A DNA stretch of 64,000 nucleotides from Rhyacophila brunnea (GCA_022495005.1 JAGYXB010001571.1:434001-498000); one strand, 5' to 3'. Shown: positions 35,387 to 46,871, counted from the first letter of the stretch. The notes: a model not told the origin generated them from the sequence alone. Made by a program: numbers and translations.

Positions 35387-36145
35387 CTGGAGGAGAAAAC
35401 AATCGAGCTGGAAGGAACGCGAGCTCACGTCCGTTTGCTCGAGAGCGGCGGACGGCGTTCCGGCGAAAGTCTCGGCAGCGGCGCCGCCCCTCGGAGTATG
35501 CGCGCGCTGCAGCCCTTGCCCCTTCACCTCCAGTCCGACGAGGACCCGGAGCCCGAGGGCGACGGCGACCCCATCACCGACACGCCCAGGAAGCGCCCCA
35601 GCAAAATTCCTCTGCCGCCCTCCAAGCAGACCCCCGCCGGCGGACTCATCCCGAAGCCGCCCACGGGACGCTCCAGAGACACTCCGTCCTACAGATCCCG
35701 CAGCGGGGACTCCCTAGGGAGACCCGGTTCGGCGCAATCGTGGAGAAAGAGCGATGCCAACTCCCTGTCGGGTAGCAAGACCGGCAACTCGATCTCTTCC
35801 ACCAAGAGTCCGGGCGGCGGCAGAAACTCGAGCTTCATCACCGCCAAGACCCCCAACGGCCGAGACTCCTTAAGCAGAACGCCGAAGGCCAGCAAAGACT
35901 CTCTGACCGGAAAGGTCAGGAACAACGACTCCCTGTCGAGGATAAGAGATCTGAGCTGCTCCGCTCTGTCGAAGGGGAGCAAGAAGGACGCGAGCAACGG
36001 CGTGTCGGGTGGCGGGAAGAAGTCCAGCGTCCCGGTGCGGCGCGCCAGTTCGGGCCGCCTTGTCGACTCGGACGCCAAGGTTCGCCCGGCAAAGCCTTCT
36101 CTGTGGAGCCAATTTTTTAAAATCCTAGACAACGGCCCTTCATAG
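35387..36145 (+). CDS. SxIP coiled-coil protein, large C-terminal exon with stop
   Basis: A 252-codon exon in phase 0 after CTGTTTCAG, ending in TAG at 36143-36145. It starts with the end of a coiled coil (LEEKTIELEGTRAHVRLLE, residues 1-19). Then comes a low-complexity Ser/Pro/Arg/Lys-rich tail with an acidic patch (SDEDPEPEGDGD) and, at residues 69-80, KRPSKIPLPPSK. SKIP there is a canonical SxIP motif with basic and proline residues around it, the EB1-binding signal of microtubule plus-end proteins. Further repeats of the type (R/K)DSLSR and GRDS look like phosphorylation-prone serine sites. It is strongly GC-rich in an AT-rich region, as a coding exon under selection would be. The function is inferred from the SxIP motif and coiled coil; the family (NAV, SLAIN, CCSER and NCKAP5-type proteins were considered) is not identified. 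Confidence 0.85.
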   Translation: MEEKTIELEGTRAHVRLLESGGRRSGESLGSGAAPRSMRALQPLPLHLQSDEDPEPEGDGDPITDTPRKRPSKIPLPPSKQTPAGGLIPKPPTGRSRDTPSYRSRSGDSLGRPGSAQSWRKSDANSLSGSKTGNSISSTKSPGGGRNSSFITAKTPNGRDSLSRTPKASKDSLTGKVRNNDSLSRIRDLSCSALSKGSKKDASNGVSGGGKKSSVPVRRASSGRLVDSDAKVRPAKPSLWSQFFKILDNGPS

Positions 36146-37504
36146 AGGCGGGGATGTGGCGGACCGCGATTAGCCCCGCCGAGCCTGCACTCTTGCCTTT
36201 TCCGAAACGAATTCGCAGCTCACGCAAAAAAACCCTCCGTTTAATATTAATCGGTTTTCATACGACATTATCATTGTGCATCAATTCTTCTCGCGGACTG
36301 ACTTTGTCTCTGACTTTTTGTTTTCGGTGGGCGACAGACACGTGTGTTAATGTGTGTTTTACTAACAGCATCCCAGATCAGTGTTTTAATTGTCACATTT
36401 TTTTTAACTGTTTGCACAGACCCGTTGTTCTCATATGACACGTTTTTCCATTTATGAATAACAGCATCACGGTCGGACCTGCGGTATCTTCTCACGGCGT
36501 AAAAGTGTCCCCCACGGACATTCCCGAATAGCCTTCGAGTGAAGTCAATTTCCTCTGGCGGACCGCTCTGTGAGTTGTGTCGCTTTGCAGATTGTCCGTA
36601 GCGCTTCGATCCTCTCCCCCAGAAGTTGTTTGTCTTTAGACTGATCGTAAGTTATCCGCTTGTTTTTCTGTTATATTATTTTGCCGTATATTATTATTTG
36701 ACGAACCCCAGCTTTGACACTATATAAGTAGTATTGATTGGTTTGGGTTTAGTATTAGCCAACATATATCCCATGATTAACCAAACTCTCCTTTATTTCA
36801 CATTCACCTTGCACTAAACACATCCATAAAATAATATATTATTATTTGTATTATACAAAATATTCACCATTATTAATTGTCCATTGATCCGAGATGACGA
36901 TCTGATATTGCAACCTTCACATTTACATACACCGTCTGTCCACACAACATCCATGATCCAATATCGTTATGTGGGCAATCGGCGCTTATAAATGTGAAGA
37001 CTTTTGGACCTTCATCCCAAATGACGGATTCGGACGTTTGGATCGAACTGTGGAAAAATGCCCTTATATCATTTATAATCCATTAAACTTGCTGTCATCA
37101 ATATGCTACTTGCATAAGGAGCAATCAAATATTATTGATTCATAATGTTTACATAGTCAGATCTAAAATACTTTTTTATGAAGCTACACACTAACTACTG
37201 ATGGGACAATAAATTTAATGATTATGTGTTTAATTTGTTTTGATAAGTCACACATTACAGAATATAATATCACAGATATCCTAACAAAGTCATGTTAACA
37301 TTATTGTATAAAATTGGGCAAATTAATTATATTGAGTCAAAGGCTCTGACAGTTTTTATACCATTTATCTGAACTATTATTAATGGAATAGTTTTAATAT
37401 TGATGTAAATGCTGAAATAGCTATGAATTCAAAATCTGAGTTTAAATAACTAAATTTAATTCATTGTAATTTAGTATTGTCCTCTTCTGAAACTGACTTC
37501 TGAA
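36146..37504. other. 3' UTR or intron after the large exon
   Basis: GC content falls gradually from the stop codon to about 36700, as in a 3' UTR. If the exon at 38575 is used, this is intron sequence. No other feature. Confidence 0.45.
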
Positions 37505-37635
37505 AATCAGAATAATATGTTTGAATCCAGAGTATGGACTCAATAGATTGGCTGAATGGCTACAACCATTTTTTGTGAAAATATTTATTAAGAAACCTCC
37601 TGAGGCGATCAAGATCCACACCAGATTGTAGAGCC
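37505..37635 (+). mobile_element. SINE S1, decayed body fragment
   Basis: GTTTGAATCCAGAGTATGGA, then TTGGCTGAATGGCT and a diverged end near GATCAAGATCCACACCAGA follow the S1 body order. Head and tail are missing. Confidence 0.5.
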
Positions 37636-38574
37636 AAAGAAAAAAGTTGACCATTGTAATTTATTAGTGCCAACTTTATACCCGTTGAAGAATTTGTAAA
37701 TCACCTATACGTCAAATAGTTGTAAAATTATCTTATTTAGACGTAAACATCCCTACAATAACCAATGCTTTATTTTTGAAATAATTTCTATTACAATGCA
37801 ATATAAGATAATATTGCATCCTTTGTTGATTTTTTCGGTTTCTTTATTTATTATATTATATTCATGATCGGTCCTCCAGAAGATTGACTTCTGTACTAGC
37901 ACCAAATATGTCGATAACTAAACACACCTAATAATAATTATCAATCACCAGCTTTTTAGCAATGCTCTAAAAACGATAACTAACATTTCAAAAGAAATTA
38001 ATATATATTTTTTTATTCTCTATGAAGTTTTTGATTGTATTTTTAACTGTGTTTTACTGGCCTTTTAATCTTAAAACAGGGCTGATAGGAATACATAGTC
38101 TTTATTTCGCAGTACGTCTGAAAATTAATTTTTAAATAGCACTATGGACTTGGGTAAATTTCTATAATATTTAATCACATCCTAATGCACAATGCTTTAA
38201 ATGTGTCCTAATGATAACAAAACTGCATGTTAATACTGTTTATCATAACATATTTTACTGATGACATTTCATTCAGCTTTAGAATCGTATTTGTACAAAT
38301 TTATTAAAGCGGACCATTTTTATTCGAAGATACAATATGGACTTGACACAGATGCAGTGTTTGAACAATTCTTTCAGTTTATCATTCATTCACATGCGTA
38401 ACATTATACTTGTGTCCATTTTCTTAAAATGCAGTTATAATTTTTAATTGGATGAAGATTTTTAAATAATGTATGCAAGCTTAATTTGATGGTCCTCTTC
38501 CTCAAAATCATTCATATTCTAATTTATTATAATATAAACATTATGTATATTTCATATATATTTTATTTTAACAG
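37636..38574. other. Intron sequence, nothing recognised
   Basis: AT-rich, ending in TTTTATTTTAACAG, a strong acceptor for the exon at 38575. Confidence 0.5.
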
Positions 38575-39153
38575 CCTCCTTTGGATCGTCGCACCTTGAT
38601 AAATCCTTGGAGTCGATACAGTCACGGCGTCGAGTTTCACGCTGTAGACGAAGAATCGTACTCGGCCGACCCTCAGATTCTGCAAGACTTCATAACGAGA
38701 AGCAACTTTCTGGCAGGAGACGAGCGACTTCAATATTTATCTTCCGACGTCTTCCACAACAAATACCGGAGCTCCGAGGAATACAGCGTCGCGAAAGAAG
38801 CAATCGATCTGGATTACCAAAGCCCCAACACGTTAAAAATGCACCTGACTGATTCTGTCCCTCACCGAAAACACTTTCATAGAAACGATCTCGCCACAAT
38901 GGACGTGAGCACTCTGCATAATTCCCCTACGAAATCTGACGTGTTATTTTATAATCAACCCTTTTGCCATAGTTACGAGTCCGTGTGGAGTAGAAAACTC
39001 CCCAAGTATTATGACAGCATCACCAATTCAAACCTCCTCAATCTAAATTACAGCTCCAATTTGCAATCAGTGACAAATGACAGTGTCAAACGAGAAGGGT
39101 TAGCGGAGTGTGACTCCCTCGAAAGGAAAATCTCCTTTGATGATGTTCTGTAA
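38575..39153 (+). CDS. Terminal exon, probably alternative 3' end of the SxIP gene
   Basis: After a long polypyrimidine tract and ACAG, an open frame of 192 codons starts PPLDRRTLINPWSRYSHGVE and ends FDDVL then TAA. Read from the acceptor it is in phase 0. It could therefore follow the exon at 19695-19793 directly, or one of the in-phase AAG|GT sites inside the large exon (before 35915 or before 36080). It has no initiator ATG of its own. The sequence is polar, with Tyr- and Ser-rich stretches and no transmembrane segment. I do not recognise the domain. The alternative is that it belongs to another + strand gene whose earlier exons I missed. Confidence 0.65.
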   Translation, partial: PPLDRRTLINPWSRYSHGVEFHAVDEESYSADPQILQDFITRSNFLAGDERLQYLSSDVFHNKYRSSEEYSVAKEAIDLDYQSPNTLKMHLTDSVPHRKHFHRNDLATMDVSTLHNSPTKSDVLFYNQPFCHSYESVWSRKLPKYYDSITNSNLLNLNYSSNLQSVTNDSVKREGLAECDSLERKISFDDVL

Positions 39154-40400
39154 TGTAACATTATTGTAAATTAACTCAGAGCAAAGCTACACTTGAGACT
39201 GTTCTATCATTCTATCGCAATATATCAGTCAAGTCGTATAATGTATGCACTCTAGCTGCTAATGAAATTGATTGTTACAACGATAGAACTGTCTTAATAT
39301 AAAGTCGCAATTGTAGCTTGGATAGCTCGTACCATCTAAACATAGTCACTTATGAAATGCTTCTTATTAATGGATAAGATACAGTTTAGTGTTAATTAGA
39401 AAATGGACTGCAATATTTTTAATTTTCCTTGAATGTAGATAATTCGTAAACTTCAATTTTAAACATATCAAAATAATCCACCTGTTGATTGATGAATTTA
39501 TTAAATTAATGATAATATCTAGAATGTAACGGTCTCTTGACTCTATATAGATTCGACACCCGTCCTTAAAGTAGTTGGTTGAACTGACGCCGAAGAGTCA
39601 TAGCTGACAAACACTAAGTAATTGTGCCTAAATAATCAATAATAAGTTTGATACACTCAAACTTTTGAATTTTTTGACTGAAATATTAGGCTTTTTAAGT
39701 GGTTTTAGTTGTACATAATTTCCGTTTTATGTAATGCGTAGCTTCTATGGATTTACACTTTGCAGGATTCAAAATAATATCCATTTTGCATTAACATTAT
39801 ATAACTTGAAAAATGTCTGCCCATGTTTCATCGGATGTCTATTTAAAATACTAGAGTACACTAAGATTAAAGTGCTTCTTCGTTACCCAACCTCTTATAA
39901 TGGACTTAGTATAACTTTCTCGATAATGTTTTATAATCATGTTAGGAATGCACACGGTTTATATTGTACATTTAAAATTCATCATTGATTTCGCTTAAAA
40001 ATTACTAAACCATGAACTTTTGTTTGAACATTGATTATTGATAATCTTTAGTTTATTGAATGCCTGAATGTTTTTTTTTTTATAGTGTTTTGTTGAATCA
40101 ATGAATTAATTATGTATGATCTTTTAAGCTTATCTCAGCATTCCTTTTCAATGCAACACTGTGATTTCATTAGCAACTATTTTATCTTTTCTCACTATCC
40201 TTGTAATAATATTATGTAGCGAAAGAATGGGTAATAAATGTGCTGTCGCTAGAAGATGAGCATTTTCCAGTGCTAATGAAATTTTTATTTATAGTTTTGA
40301 GAAGAAACATTCTGTGATATGTATTCTATTTCACTCACTCATTTTAGATATAAGGTTTCAATTGAAAATTGCAGCTTTCAATTTTCTGTAAATAAATAAA
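39154..40400 (+). other. Probable 3' UTR
   Basis: Sequence after the TAA at 39151-39153 has no further coding signal. Overlapping AATAAA signals occur at 40391-40400 (AATAAATAAA), followed by T-rich DNA. The transcript may also end elsewhere; several AT-rich candidates exist up to 41490. Confidence 0.4.
40391..40400 (+). terminator. Poly(A) signal candidate
   Basis: AATAAATAAA contains two overlapping canonical AATAAA signals about 1.24 kb after the stop codon at 39153. In AT-rich DNA such hexamers also occur by chance. Confidence 0.35.
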
Positions 40401-41841
40401 CTTTGCTAATAATTTCAAACCTTTTTTTCTTTTGACAATTTTTATTTATAATATTGTTTTGTACAGAGGATTTCACAACATAATTCATGAAATGTTTTAA
40501 TTTTTTTAGTAATTTTGTTTTTAGGGAATGTTATGAATACAAAAAAAAAAAATTATTCTCTAGATCGAATCTGCATTTTTATAATTCGGATTCATTGTGT
40601 TTAATTTTTCTCAATGTCGTGTTTTTATAATAGTCATTTATTATTTTCAAATATCTTAGTATCAGTGAAAATATTTAACCTCTACTGGGTGTAATTATAA
40701 TACAGTAAAACCAGATGACAAGTCAACTTCTATCTAATCAAGATCTGAGATATCAAGACATTTTAACTGTATTTTTTCGACATGTACTCATAACTTTTAG
40801 TTTGTCTTCAGTTCATATTGAATGTCAAATAATCTGCCTTCAAAAATAATTCCTGCGTTTTTTTCATTTCATGTCCATTCATTACTCTAAATGTTTTACT
40901 TTTTGCAAAAAAGTTATAATAATAATTCTATGATAAATTTCATTCATAATATCGTTTCCATACTAATTTATTTGAGGGTTAGCGCTGTTACATTTCATAT
41001 CTTAATAATGATAGCTTCAGTTATTAAAGGATTCTGTATGATTATAATTCTGTTAAAATACTAGATCTTACTCGGGTATCTAGCCTAAATATAAATATAT
41101 GTGATAGCTCAACTTTGAGTGATTCCTCTTTAAACTAAGATATTATTAAGGACACATTGTAGGTACATAATTATTTCACGATTTCCAAGTCATCATATGT
41201 CTTATGTGTAATTTTGTTATTTGATAATCTTTTTAAGATTCAAGTTTTTACATTATATTCAGCTATATGCTCATTTTTTCTAAATATATCCTTAATGTTC
41301 AAAAAAATAAATTGTACATATTATTATATCTCAGAATCTGCTATGAAATGATTCCGAGACGTATAGCATAGTAATGATTTAGTTAGACTTGTATAAATAT
41401 TAGAAAACATAATGTAATAGGATTTTAAAAATTACCACTATATATCAAAAATGTATTTATATGCTGTATTAAAGAATATATCTGATTGAATTTAAACACA
41501 TGTTTTATTAAATTCCTCTGATGACATAAGTACATATTTTAAGGCTCTTGGGGGCTCTTGTAAATCAGTTTTGGTTATTTTATTTAAATAGATCCACTCT
41601 GCATAGGATGGTTGAAAAACTGCCGCCTATTTATCAATATAAAATTTTTAGTTTCTTCAATTTTTTGTAGTGTTTCTTCCACATTTCTCATCATATTTAC
41701 AGTATAGTCTTGCATAGCCGAAACATATTTGATAAGCCTGAATTGTAAATGTATATTACATAAGTGTGGATATTTAGTTTTAAACAACACATCTCATTTT
41801 TCACGATTCCGACACTATGAGCAATAATATAGTGTGATGTT
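40401..41841. other. Intergenic between convergent genes
   Basis: AT-rich, nothing supported. Lies between the 3' end of the SxIP gene and the 3' end of the Pkd2-like gene. Confidence 0.4.
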
Positions 41842-41845
41842 AATT

Positions 41846-42198
41846 GAAGCGCCTAGTTTCAAAAGCCTCTAAAACGGTTTATGTATTTAGATGGATATTT
41901 TTGTTACCTATATGATGGCCAAAGATTGAACTTTAAAAAACGCCAAAAACTGTCAATTCGTATGATCAAAATTTAGGGTAAATTTCAAAACCCGCTAAAA
42001 TGGTGGGGTGTGCTTTTCAAATACCCCCAAAATGGAAAGCCAAAATACTCTTTAGAATGTAACAAATTAAAAAATATATACATAAAGTTCACAGATTTAA
42101 TAGATATGATTTTATCTCATTTTTCTCAAAACTACCTAAAATCATTTTTCTCAGAACTACCTAAAATCGTTTTAGGGAGTTTTGAAACTAGGCGCTTC
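41846..42198. mobile_element. AATT-flanked MITE (type M1), 353 bases
   Basis: The left end GAAGCGCCTAGTTTCAAAAG and the right end CTTTTGAAACTAGGCGCTTC-like sequence (AGTTTTGAAACTAGGCGCTT) are inverted repeats of about 30 bases. They are flanked by AATT on both sides (41842-41845 and 42199-42202). Internal motifs such as CAAAACCCGCTAAAA and ACCTAAAATC(A/G)TTTT repeat. Non-coding. A four-base AATT duplication is unusual. Compare 49228-49508. Confidence 0.75.
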
Positions 42199-42202
42199 AA
42201 TT

Positions 42203-43097
42203 ACTCTTTTAACCTTTGAAGGTAGGTACTTATGTGAAAAATGAAGTGTTTCACATTTTTTAATATATTTTATAGAGGAAAAAAAGCATTTTTTAAATAA
42301 TCCCAGTTTTCGGTAAATCAATTCAAATGAAGCACCATACATTTGTTGACATACCAGTCAAAAATCATTATAATATCTCGACAACAGATAGCACAAGAAG
42401 TGACATGCAGCATGTATTACATGGTTTTCAAAATAGCACATCATGTTTAGTCGCTATTATCTCAAAACAAAGATTTGAAGACTTGTTGCAAATTTAGGGT
42501 GAGTATCTACATATATTTTTCTGTATCCAATGGTAAAACTACCAATTCTGTTTATCGTGACGTGCTCGAACGGCGACGATTTTTACCATACATATTTCTA
42601 ACTGAAATTGTACTAGCAGTATGAAAGTACTCGGATGAAATCCTAATTTATTACGAAACAATAAACAGAAGTGTAATTATAATATATATAATGTAGTTAA
42701 TATTCTCATATATTTATGTAAATATGTAATTCACTACACCAACCTTTCAATGTCATTATTTGATAAATCAGTTTCATTCATTATTATTTGACGAGGAATG
42801 ATATGTGCGCCAGAATCTTTTTCTACCACAGTAGCAATGTCTCTGAAAGTGATTAAGTGAATGAATATTAGGATATCGAGATGTAAAAACCTCCGATGAG
42901 ATAATATTTAAATTTTACAGATATGAGAAAAAACTGCTTTATACACAAAAATGAAGGTAGACCTTCAGATTTTTTCATTTATTTACTCACTGTATAACCT
43001 GATTTATCTAAATATAGGTAGTGGGGGGCTCATCGTCGATTTTTTGTCGTGGGTTGAATGGTTATATGAAAATTGTACGTACAATATTTCACCGTGG
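42203..43097. other. Intergenic, no gene recognised
   Basis: AT-rich, nothing supported. Confidence 0.4.
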
Positions 43098-43353
43098 CAC
43101 AGTTCGCCGTGAGCTTTCTATCGGAGAGAGATGACCATATACTATACGGTCTCCAATTTTATTAGAATCAAAATCAATAAACATTATTTCAATTTTCATA
43201 GCTGATTTTGGCATAATTCATGAATTTTACGTCAGTACTATACAACCCAAAGAGGTCAGAAGGTCTTTAATATACAGCCATACATTTCCGATACAACATT
43301 TCACGGTGAAGTGTAATAAGGCGAACTGCATACGTACAAGTTTCCGGACACGA
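43098..43353 (+). repeat. Dispersed repeat family D, copy B
   Basis: Same ends and inner motifs as 1988-2425 (CAGTTCGCCGTGAGCTTTC, ACTATACGGTC, CAAAGAGGTC, TTTCACGGTGAAGTGT, GGCGAACTGCATACGTACAA) but about 180 bases shorter through internal loss. Confidence 0.55.
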
Positions 43354-43598
43354 GGTTGAATATAATGACTACCTACATTTGAGGTACCTATTACAGTCTG
43401 AATAAAATGAGATAAGTATGTTAAATTGGTGATTTTAATTATGGTGGTATATAGAATATTGGGGTTTTTCTAAACTGTGCAGTATAATATAATATTATAT
43501 ATAAAGGGAATATTAATAAAAATGTTGCATGAACAATATGCTATTTTTATGATCAATAAATAGAATGAAGCATTAAATTTAAGAATATTTAAATTCAA

Positions 43599-43604
43599 TT
43601 TATT
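43599..43604 (-). terminator. Poly(A) signal of the Pkd2-like gene
   Basis: On the minus strand AATAAA begins two bases after the TGA stop (43606-43608). A signal this close implies a very short 3' UTR. It may be used or fortuitous. Confidence 0.4.
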
Positions 43605-43605
43605 T

Positions 43606-43758
43606 TCACCTTTTGAATTCATCCTGTTTTGAAATATTTCGTCCAAATATTTTATTAAATTTCCTTTTGATTATTTGACAAACATCATTTTCATCAGTTT
43701 CTTGCTCCTCTGATTTTATTGTTGCATAAGTTTCAGTTAATATGGCGAGGAATACATT
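43606..43758 (-). CDS. Pkd2: Pkd2-like channel, last exon (end of S6, short tail)
   Basis: After ATTCATCAG it reads NVFLAILTETYATIKSEEQE, completing S6 and entering the cytoplasm (compare the NMFLAI..TY block conserved in polycystin-2). It ends 50 codons later (GRNISKQDEFKR, then TGA). Vertebrate polycystin-2 has an EF-hand and coiled coil after this point; neither is here. Confidence 0.9.
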   Translation of the reverse strand, partial: NVFLAILTETYATIKSEEQETDENDVCQIIKRKFNKIFGRNISKQDEFKR

Positions 43759-44098
43759 CTGATGAATGGAAGAAGAATACATTACAATAATTTGCATCCG
43801 TTAAGTTAGTATCTAAGAACTATTGGAATCTAGTTCAGAATCAGTGATAGAAATTATTGTTTATGTAAAAAAAAAAGTAGGTTCAGGACAAAATTCCATT
43901 TTTACTCCCAGAGACCACTGATCTCTACAGAGGGAAGGTTAACCTAACAAACATAAAGAATGATTTTTTTGCATTGTGTTCATTGCTTTTGATTCAAATA
44001 CAATGAAATATCTACATGTAAAATTTAAACCCACTGTCCATGAAAAAGTAGTTTGAGGTTTAGATAAAAGACATTCTCTGATCGGATAAGTAACTCAC
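43759..44098 (-). other. Intron of the Pkd2-like gene
   Basis: 340 bases between ATG|GTGAGT and CATCAG|AAT on the minus strand; no other feature. Confidence 0.8.
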
Positions 44099-44251
44099 CA
44101 TGAGAATTAGGAATACGAAGAATATGAAAGACATGAAAAATATTGGTCCAAGAATTCGATTTGCATTCTGAATTTCTTCGTAATCGAAGTCTCCTAAAAT
44201 AGTTCTCCAAAGCGTAAGCATACTTATGCCAAATGTTGAAAAATTGTAAAT
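44099..44251 (-). CDS. Pkd2: Pkd2-like channel, pore and S6 exon
   Basis: 51 codons in phase 0. IYNFSTFGISMLTLWRTILG continues into the selectivity-filter LGD (TILGDFDYEEI). Then ANRILGPIFFMSFIFFVF leads into S6. The filter Leu-Gly-Asp is the polycystin type, expected to give a non-selective cation channel. Confidence 0.93.
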
Positions 44252-44587
44252 CTATAACAGAAACACAATTATATAAATTATCCTAGTTATTATTTGAATC
44301 CTATATTTTTGTTTGCTCAGCCCCCAAAACCTGAAAAAAAACAACCCCCGGCCCTCCTCCGTCGAAAAATAAGTTTAATTAGTTATTATAAGTGAGATAT
44401 ACTATATGTGAAGCCTACAAAAACAATATAATTGTGGGAAAAGAGGGATGTGATAATAATTGTAAAAAATATTTATAAATACAATAAGACTTCAATCTGC
44501 AAACCAGCTAACTGCACTTTTGACCAAAAATGAGATTTTGATGGAATTTTGTTATAAAGCATGTCGTCACTGTTCTGGCAGAAGATA

Positions 44588-45890
44588 CGAGGGTGGGTCA
44601 ATAATTCCTTAGAAAAAAGCATTAAAACAGTTTTTTTTTTTGTATTTTTTTTTTATTTCTCAACATAATCTCCTTGGAGCTCAATACACTTGGTTAGACG
44701 TTTCTCAATTTTTTTTAAACCGTCAGAAAAATAAGTTTTCGGAAGGTCCTCAAAATAAGCATTTGTCCGATCGATGACTTCTTCATTTGAAAAAAAACGT
44801 TGTCCACTTAGCCATTTTTTTAAGTTTGGGAAAAGGAAAAAGTCACTGGGGGCTAAATCTGGCGAATACGGTGGGTGGTCGACCAATTCGAACTTCAATT
44901 CTTCAATTTTAGCCATTGATCGTAAACATGTGTGAACACGGGCATTGTCCTGATGAAAGAGGATTTTTTTCCTGTTTAAATGAGGCCGTTTTTCTTCAAT
45001 TTTGTTTTTTAGCTGGTCCAATAAAGATGCATAATAATCCCCTGTTATTGTTTTTCCTTTTTCCAAATAGTCAACGAAAATAATTTCACGTGCATCCCAA
45101 AATAGAGTAGCCATAACCTTACCAGCTGATTTTACGGTTTTCGCCTTCTTTGGACATGGTTCGCCTTTCGCAATCCACTGCTTTGACTGTTCTTTCGTCT
45201 CGGGAGTATAGTGGTGTATCCATGTTTCATCTACAGTCACAAAGCGACGAAAAAATTCATCCGGATTGCGTTGCATGAGCGACAACAGGGCTTTAGAGGC
45301 CACCACCCTATTGCGTTTATTGTCGACTGTGAGCAAACGCGGCACCCATCTTGCAGAAATTTTTTCATGCACAATTTGTCATGTAAAATAGAAATGACGC
45401 TACCTTTTGAGATCCCTGTAACCTCAATTATCTCACTCAACTTTAATCTTCGGTCACTTAACACCATATCGTGGATTTTATTGATCATTTCTGGTGTAGT
45501 CACCTCTACAGGACGTCCTGAGCGTGGTTCATCCTTTGTTGATGTACGACCACGTTTAAATTCATTTAACCAGTTATAAATAGTTGCAAGTGAAGGAGCA
45601 GATGTGCCGTGAACTAAATCCAACTCATTTTTTATTTCCTTTGCTGTTAACCCTTTTATATTAAAATGTTTAATAACAGCTCTAAACTCAATTTTCTCCA
45701 TTTTCCATTTTTCCATTTTCCACAAGCAAATTTTTTTTTTAAATGTACGAGAAACACACAACAACCCGACCAATCTGATTGAAACTTCGCAGCATACTGA
45801 ATCGGTAGTGCCGCTGCATGAAAACAAACCGCTTACAGTACTAGTCGCGCCACCTGTCGGCTTTTCTAAGGACTTATTGACCCACCCTCG
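44588..45890 (-). mobile_element. Mariner transposon, second copy, minus strand
   Basis: 1303 bases with the same terminal repeats as 23786-25089, flanked by TA (44586-44587 and 45891-45892). It lies inside an intron of the Pkd2-like gene. It is one base shorter than copy 1. Confidence 0.95.
44653..45716 (-). pseudogene. Mariner transposase, single frameshift
   Basis: Nearly identical to the transposase at 23960-25024. One base is missing at about 45357-45365 (ATGAAAAAATTTCTG against ATGAAAAATATTTCTG), just before the WVPRLL linker. This separates the DNA-binding half (read from 45716) from the catalytic half (read to 44653). Few substitutions are visible: Thr for Ile in HG(I/T)SAP, Leu for Phe in RRLK(F/L), Cys for Gly before the break, Leu for Val in MAT(V/L)F and Glu for Gly in DAR(G/E)I. 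The three catalytic Asp codons are intact. Confidence 0.93.
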
Positions 45891-45892
45891 TA

Positions 45893-46094
45893 CTAATTCG
45901 AAAAAATGACATACTGAGTTAGTACCAAAATGTTCCTTATTTCAAACTTTACCGTCTGGAAACCTTCTTAATAAATAAACAGTCTTTATTTTAAAGTCAT
46001 CCTTTTTACGATTACTTAATAAACTCACATGATAGACCATTTTTCAAACATTTTAACAACTTCAAAGTCAAATTACTCAAAACTAGTATTCTCC
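45893..46094. other. Intron sequence
   Basis: Nothing supported between the mariner and the SINE; the left target duplication of the SINE occupies 46085-46094. Confidence 0.5.
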
Positions 46095-46345
46095 TCACCC
46101 ACGGTGGCCGCGCAGCTTAAGCGTTGGACTATCACGCCGTGGGTCCCAGGTTCGAATCCTGGGTCTGGCAAGTACACATATTGTTTTTCAATTTGTGTGA
46201 GTCAGGGTATGGACCTAATAGGTTGAGCAAGTGGCTGACATCCATTTCTCGTAAAAAACAAAATCTGTTAATACAAACCTCTACTCTGTGGAGGCCCATA
46301 TGATCCTATTTGGATCGGACATGGTCAAAAAAAAAAAAAAAAAAA
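46095..46345 (+). mobile_element. tRNA-derived SINE (family S1), intact reference copy
   Basis: A tRNA-like head (GGCCGCGCAGCTTAAGCG as A-box region, GGTTCGAATCC as perfect B box), a body of about 150 bases, the end GATCGGACATGGTC and an A run of about 20. The 10-base duplication AGTATTCTCC flanks it (46085-46094 and 46346-46355). The perfect duplication and long A run point to recent insertion. It lies in a Pkd2-like intron on the opposite strand. Confidence 0.92.
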
Positions 46346-46355
46346 AGTATTCTCC

Positions 46356-46871
46356 AGTTAGTGTGTTCTGCCAGAACAGAGACGATGTTTTCTATGTTTA
46401 CAGAAAATTTCAAATTCCTAAACCTATAAACAAATGCATTATCGTTCTTCTCACAAAACAGCCAACTGCGGGTGCCAAATTTCCAATATCATAAATGGAA
46501 CAACTCCACTCTTTATTAAAATAGTGTATTAATACATTCACTGCTGAGCTACTAATTAACCCTTAATTACCCCAATTGAATAACATGCTAATGACCTCTA
46601 ATATCCTTAGGCCAGGTGCGGTGAGCGCACTGAAGGATTTAATTCATAGTGCAGCTTATTTGTTAAAAAAAATTCCATGTGTGTTTTTGAAATTGTTAAA
46701 TTCTGCTCGATAGTTAAATTATTAAGTTTTTTCTCCTTCCTGAGCAATTTGCCCAAATGGAGTTAGCCGGTTTGCAGATTAAGCAGTCGATATTTGTAGT
46801 GCTACTGAAACGTGAGCTTTGGGAAGCACCAGATTACATTATAAAAATCTGTTATTTTTTAAATTCATTAC
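46356..46871. other. Intron of the Pkd2-like gene
   Basis: No further feature before the exon. Confidence 0.5.

Noticed and set aside
35326..36132. Other long open frames over the large GC-rich exon, both strands
   Set aside because: Stops are rare in all frames of GC-rich DNA. Only the frame in phase with CTGTTTCAG at 35386 continues the coiled coil from the exon at 19695.
46100..46170. tRNA gene on the plus strand
   Set aside because: Perfect B box, but it is the head of a SINE with tail, A run and target duplication.
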